Shown here in pieces: positions 5,153 to 8,058 of a stretch of 8,058 nt of DNA (its first letter is position 1; each line of letters opens with the position of its first letter). The stretch covers positions 1-8,058 of the forward strand of contig PXAS01000113.1 of NCBI GenBank assembly GCA_003565815.1. Reading direction: 5' to 3'. The notes below the pieces were generated by a model. That model had not been told where the DNA came from and ran no database searches. It worked only from the letters and a program-made list of their open reading frames with translations. The stretch is from PVC group bacterium (lineage in GTDB: Bacteria > Verrucomicrobiota > Kiritimatiellia > SS1-B-03-39 > UBA6053). The position numbers and the translations under genes are program-made.

Positions 5153-6331
5153 ATGACCCATGCCTTGAATGAAGACCAAGCCATCCAAACCCTGATGGAT
5201 CTTTTGTCCGTGCCCGGACTCAGCGGACGCGAACGACAAGTCGCCGACCTCATCATCCGCCGCCTGGTCGATGCCGGATGCAAGCCGGAATGGATCATGG
5301 AGGATGACGCCCACACCCGCATTCCCGGGGACTTCGAAATGGGCAACCTCATCGTCAAACTCCCCGGCACCGTGGACGGGCCCCGATTGATGTTCGCCGG
5401 GCACATGGACACGGTGCCCCTGGTGCGGGGCGTGGAACCCGTGCGCGAAGGCAACCGCATCGTCCCCAAAGGCCCCACCGCCCTGGGCGCCGACAATCGC
5501 ACCGCCTGCGGGGTGTTGCTGACGTTGGTGGAAACGCTGTTACGCGAAAACGCGCCCCATCCGCCCCTGACCCTGCTTTTCACCGTGGGCGAGGAAATCG
5601 GCCTCTGGGGCGCCAAGGAAATGAATCCCGCCGATCTCGGCCATCCGGCCATGGGGTTCAACATCGACTCCGGCGATCCCGAAGAGGTGATCATTGGCGC
5701 CATTGGCGCCCATCGCTGGGACGTGGAGATCCGCGGGGCCGCCGCACACGCCGGGGTGCATCCCGAGCGGGGCGTCTCCGCCATTCTCGTCGCCTCCAAA
5801 GCCATCGCCCGGTTTTCCGAGCAAGGGTATTTCGGCCTGATCGAAAAAGACGGACGCAAAGGCACCAGCAATGTCGGTGTCATCCAAGGGGGCGAAGCCA
5901 CCAACCAAGTGACCGACCGCCTGCGCATCAAAGGCGAATCCCGCAGTCACGATCCCGAATTTCTCAAGGAAATCACCGGTGCCATTGAAAATGCGTTTTT
6001 GGACGCGGCCGCCTCCGTGACCAGCACGGACGGGCGCAGCGGGAAAGTCACGTTCAACAGACATGAAGACTATCACGCGTTCAAGATTTCCGAAGACGAA
6101 CCCGCCGTGGCCCGCACCCGTGCCGCCCAAGAAGCCCTGGGGCTCACCTGCCGTCCCCACGTGACCAATGGCGGCTTGGACGCCAATTTCTTCAACGTCA
6201 AAGGCGTGCCCACCGTCACCCTCGGCGCCGGACAGCACAATCCCCACACCCCCGAAGAATACGCGGATCTGGACGAGTATCTGACCTGTTGTCGCCTGGC
6301 CCTGCGCATCGTCGCGGATTCCGCGCAATGA
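5153..6331 (+). CDS. M20 family metallopeptidase, peptidase T-like
   Basis: 392 residues, normal for the tripeptidase T (PepT) branch of M20. Metal and catalytic residues in the usual order: His84 and Asp86 in FAGHMDTVP, bridging Asp114 in LGADNRTA, catalytic Glu147 and metal ligand Glu148 in TVGEEIGLWGA, Asp172 in NIDSG, and His365 in GQHNPHTPEEY. The dimerisation lid lies about 180-290, with AAAHAGVHPERGVSA. Enzymes of this kind are cytoplasmic two-zinc exopeptidases that remove the N-terminal residue from short peptides; PepT acts on tripeptides, and substrate length here is not certain. ATG 5153 lies 3 bases after the DciA stop and has GGAGAT about 6 bases upstream, inside the DciA gene, so the two are translationally linked. 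The transporter start overlaps its stop by 4 bases (ATGA). No signal peptide is visible. Confidence 0.9.
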   Translation: MTHALNEDQAIQTLMDLLSVPGLSGRERQVADLIIRRLVDAGCKPEWIMEDDAHTRIPGDFEMGNLIVKLPGTVDGPRLMFAGHMDTVPLVRGVEPVREGNRIVPKGPTALGADNRTACGVLLTLVETLLRENAPHPPLTLLFTVGEEIGLWGAKEMNPADLGHPAMGFNIDSGDPEEVIIGAIGAHRWDVEIRGAAAHAGVHPERGVSAILVASKAIARFSEQGYFGLIEKDGRKGTSNVGVIQGGEATNQVTDRLRIKGESRSHDPEFLKEITGAIENAFLDAAASVTSTDGRSGKVTFNRHEDYHAFKISEDEPAVARTRAAQEALGLTCRPHVTNGGLDANFFNVKGVPTVTLGAGQHNPHTPEEYADLDEYLTCCRLALRIVADSAQ

Positions 6332-7065
6332 TTCCGCCGCTGGTCCTGGGGGGCAATGTCATCACCCTCTTCACCGGATTCGCCAAAACCGGCGTGCCCG
6401 GGGTGGGCATTCTCGCGGCCATCCTTCTGGCCAACTTGATGGAGGAAACCCGCGAATCCGTCGGAACCTTGTTGCCGCTCCTGATTTTCGCGGATTTGTT
6501 CGCGGTGGGAACCTACCGCAAACACACCGATTGGAAAGTCGTGCGCCGCATTCTGCCGCCCACCATCTGCGGAGTGGCGCTCGGCGCATTTGCCCTCGGA
6601 CACCTTCACGGCGAGCGCTTCGACCTGATGATGGGCGGGTTGGTGCTCTTTCAACTGACCCTGGATCTGCTGCGGCAACGCTTCAAGTTGGACAAGCTTC
6701 CCCACCACATCCTCTACGCCGTCTTTTTTGGAGTGCTCGCCGGCGTCACCACCACGCTGGGCAATATGGCGGGTCCGCTCATGACCCTCTACCTCTTGAG
6801 TCTCGGATTGGATAAGCACCGTTTCATGGGCAGCATGGCCTGGTTTTTCCTCATCATCAACGTCATCAAAGTTCCCATCTTCATCGTCCATGGCATGATC
6901 ACCGCCGAGACTTTCCTCACCAGCCTCTCCTTTGCCCCCGGGATCGTCCTCGGCGCGCTGCTCGGACGCCGCATCTTCAAGCACATTCCCCAAACGCCCT
7001 TCAAAGTCATCGTGCAAATCCTCGCCGCCCTGGCCGCCTTCCGACTGTTGGGATGGTTGGGGTGA
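6328..7065 (+). CDS. TauE/SafE family membrane transporter
   Basis: 245 residues from the ATG at 6328, which overlaps the M20 TGA as ATGA; a longer frame from 6289 is possible but would run through the peptidase C-terminus. About seven or eight hydrophobic segments cover the protein. TauE/SafE features: the first-repeat segment TGFAKTGVPGVGILAAILLA (17-36), short cytoplasmic TYRKHTDWK, and the second-repeat segment TTTLGNMAGPLMTLYLLSLGLDKHRF followed by FFLIINVIKVPIF. The family exports or imports small anions such as sulfite, sulfoacetate or sulfonates in several bacteria; the substrate here is unknown, and a link to taurine or sulfur is not shown by neighbours. It is in a tight co-directional run with the peptidase. 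Transcription may end at the hairpin at 7296-7332. Confidence 0.88.
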   Translation: MIPPLVLGGNVITLFTGFAKTGVPGVGILAAILLANLMEETRESVGTLLPLLIFADLFAVGTYRKHTDWKVVRRILPPTICGVALGAFALGHLHGERFDLMMGGLVLFQLTLDLLRQRFKLDKLPHHILYAVFFGVLAGVTTTLGNMAGPLMTLYLLSLGLDKHRFMGSMAWFFLIINVIKVPIFIVHGMITAETFLTSLSFAPGIVLGALLGRRIFKHIPQTPFKVIVQILAALAAFRLLGWLG

Positions 7066-7130
7066 AGGGTGTCGGGCGTCCCGGCAAAGGGTGTTGTGGC
7101 GAACAGGCATGGATGATCGGTTTTTGAGAG

Positions 7131-7263
7131 GGGGCGAAGGGGGACAGGAGCGCCGATCGCCGCATCGGCTGGGACGAAGGGGGACAGGAGCGCCGATCGC
7201 CGCATCGGCTGGGGCGAAGGGGGACAGGAGCGCCGATCGCCGCATCGGCTGGGGCGAAGGGGG
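7131..7263. repeat. three 40-base tandem repeats with an internal hairpin
   Basis: Units at 7139-7178, 7179-7218 and 7219-7258 have a period of exactly 40 bases and differ at one position (A at 7174 in the first, G in the others). They are flanked by a partial unit end (7131-7138) and start (7259-7263), about 3.3 copies in all. Each begins GGGGGACAGGAGC and ends CTGGGGCGAA; between these is a 6-bp stem GCCGAT / ATCGGC with loop CGCCGC. Since 40 is not a multiple of three, frames through it shift each unit, and no credible protein results. It lies in the 269-base gap between the transporter stop (7065) and the hydrolase stop (7335). The rest of the gap (7066-7130 and 7264-7295) shows only a small CGGG-CGT-CCCG hairpin near 7088 and no gene. 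Confidence 0.9.
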
Positions 7264-7295
7264 CATTCGAAAGTATGGTGGAAAAGCCTGAACAT

Positions 7296-7332
7296 GGAAA
7301 AAAGCCTTCGGGGGAGACCGAACGCTTTTTCC
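7296..7332. terminator. bidirectional intrinsic terminator
   Basis: Stem TTCGG (7307-7311) / CCGAA (7318-7322) with loop GGGAGA; a C-C mismatch, then GC / GC, then A6 (7298-7303) facing T5 (7326-7330), then GG / CC. The A- and T-runs serve as U-tails on either strand: TTTTT on the plus strand for the transporter transcript, TTTTTT on the minus strand for the hydrolase transcript. It lies two bases past the hydrolase stop and between convergent genes, as expected. Confidence 0.85.
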
Positions 7333-7334
7333 AG

Positions 7335-8058
7335 TCACACCCGCGCCGCCAGAAGTTCCTTGAGCATGTCGTTGACTTTTTGTCTGCCGATTTCATCGAA
7401 AGGGCTCCACACTTCACCGCGATGAACATCAAACCAAACGATCACGAGGTCGTACTCGGGAATGAGGATCATGGCAAACCTGCCGCCATAACCGCTTGCC
7501 ATGCGGGTGCCGGGAGGGGCGGCAGCCAACAATCTGTTGCCGTCGGAGGCAAGATGGTTCTGCCACCAGAAATACCCGAGGCATCCCAGATGGTTCTTTT
7601 CATTTTTGCCCCCGCCCAGCGACTTGAGCCCGGGGATTTCTTCCGCATCCTCCCCACGGGACCGGGGCATGTCCATGGGAAGGGTTTCGTTCATGACGCT
7701 TTGCAGGAGATCGGCATCGACAATTTGTTTGCCTTCCCAGCGTCCGTTGCGCAGATGCAACAGACCCAGCCGGGCCAGATCCCGCGCCGAAATCCGCAGG
7801 CGTCCCCGCGGCGAATTGCGGTGAATGGCGGTGAAATGATGTTCCAATTCCATCCAATCCCTGAAGATTTCTCCGTTGAGGACTTCATCGTATTGCATGG
7901 GATCGCGCTCATAGACCCGATAAAACAGAATCCAGGCCAGAAGGCTGGTGGCATGGTCATTGTAAGCAAAGCGTTCTCCGGGCGCTTCCGTCAACCCGTA
8001 GCCGGAAGTTTGCATCAGCAGGTGACGAAAGGTGATTTTCCGGTCTTTGTGACCCAAA
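7335..8058 (-). CDS. beta-lactamase-fold serine hydrolase (PF00144 type), 5' end missing
   Basis: The frame is open to the right edge; 241 C-terminal codons are in the window, and the first complete codon is TTG, so the true start lies outside. Seen: RKITFRHLLMQTSGYG, the standard block after the nucleophile motif; GERFAYNDHATSLLAWIL, equivalent to the YxN motif region (here YND, as in one subgroup of these proteins); RISARDLARLGLLHLRNGRWEGKQIV; and a C-terminal SGYGGRFAMILIPEYDLVIVW strand pair. The SxxK nucleophile motif should lie upstream of the window and is not visible, so activity cannot be judged. Relatives include class C beta-lactamases, DD-peptidases and esterases; resistance is not implied. 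No signal peptide can be assessed. It converges on the transporter gene and ends at the bidirectional terminator. Confidence 0.85.
   Translation of the reverse strand, partial: LGHKDRKITFRHLLMQTSGYGLTEAPGERFAYNDHATSLLAWILFYRVYERDPMQYDEVLNGEIFRDWMELEHHFTAIHRNSPRGRLRISARDLARLGLLHLRNGRWEGKQIVDADLLQSVMNETLPMDMPRSRGEDAEEIPGLKSLGGGKNEKNHLGCLGYFWWQNHLASDGNRLLAAAPPGTRMASGYGGRFAMILIPEYDLVIVWFDVHRGEVWSPFDEIGRQKVNDMLKELLAARV

Noticed and set aside
4502..5404. 300-codon open frame on the minus strand
   Set aside because: It lies antisense to OxyR-like, DciA-like and peptidase genes, each with clear family motifs on the plus strand.
7131..7263. CRISPR array
   Set aside because: Three nearly identical 40-base units abut directly with no spacers, and no cas gene is present.
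6073..7338. 421-codon open frame on the minus strand
   Set aside because: It is antisense to the peptidase and transporter and crosses the 40-base repeats; composition is unlike a folded protein.
7007..7432. Repetitive PADAAIGAPVPLRP-type peptide from the 40-base repeats
   Set aside because: The 40-base period shifts frame each unit, so the same peptide is read in three frames only by accident; there is no start signal and it overlaps the terminator and hydrolase end.

Overview
The window is a GC-rich, densely coded stretch from a bacterial chromosome. It holds eight recognisable protein genes, two of them cut by the window ends; no rRNA, tRNA, insertion sequence or CRISPR array is visible. 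The gene set is that of a free-living bacterium: an OxyR-type regulator with both redox cysteines, a DciA helicase-loader homologue, a proline-rich membrane-anchored FGE-fold protein and a BD-FAE-like esterase. It resembles what is often seen in Planctomycetes, Verrucomicrobia, Lentisphaerae and related phyla, but the taxon is an inference and cannot be fixed from this sequence alone.

Left part (1-3747). A partial GIY-YIG domain gene ends at 232 on the plus strand and converges, with a 4-base gap, on a minus-strand block. Read in the direction of transcription, that block is: a SAM-dependent O-methyltransferase-like gene (3747-2755), an alpha/beta-hydrolase esterase (2740-1931), an intrinsic terminator that overlaps the esterase stop codon, two copies of a 16-base direct repeat, a glutaredoxin (1846-1550), and a membrane-anchored FGE-sulfatase-domain protein (1547-237). 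The methyltransferase and esterase look like one transcription unit. Glutaredoxin and the FGE-domain protein look like a second.

Centre (3748-3838). This is a 91-base divergent control region between the methyltransferase operon and an OxyR-like LysR-family regulator. It contains a perfect ATAG-N7-CTAT element, the OxyR half-operator pattern, which overlaps the regulator's own start codon. It lies about 58 bases upstream of the predicted methyltransferase transcription start, the usual place for a LysR-family recognition site.

Right part (3839-8058). Downstream of the OxyR-like gene, with gaps of 15 and 3 bases and then a 4-base overlap, come a DciA/DUF721 gene, an M20 peptidase (peptidase T-like) and a TauE/SafE-family membrane transporter. 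The four could share one transcript. After the transporter comes a 269-base gap with three exact-length 40-base tandem repeats, each containing a hairpin, and a bidirectional terminator. A convergent, incomplete beta-lactamase-fold serine hydrolase closes the window.

The most interesting reading is a small thiol-redox circuit. An OxyR-like sensor with a matching operator faces a methyltransferase/esterase operon rather than a catalase or peroxidase, and a glutaredoxin lies just downstream. The two kinds of short repeat (1868-1906 and 7131-7263) share the octamer GGGGACAG and may belong to one dispersed repeat family. No entirely new system is evident.
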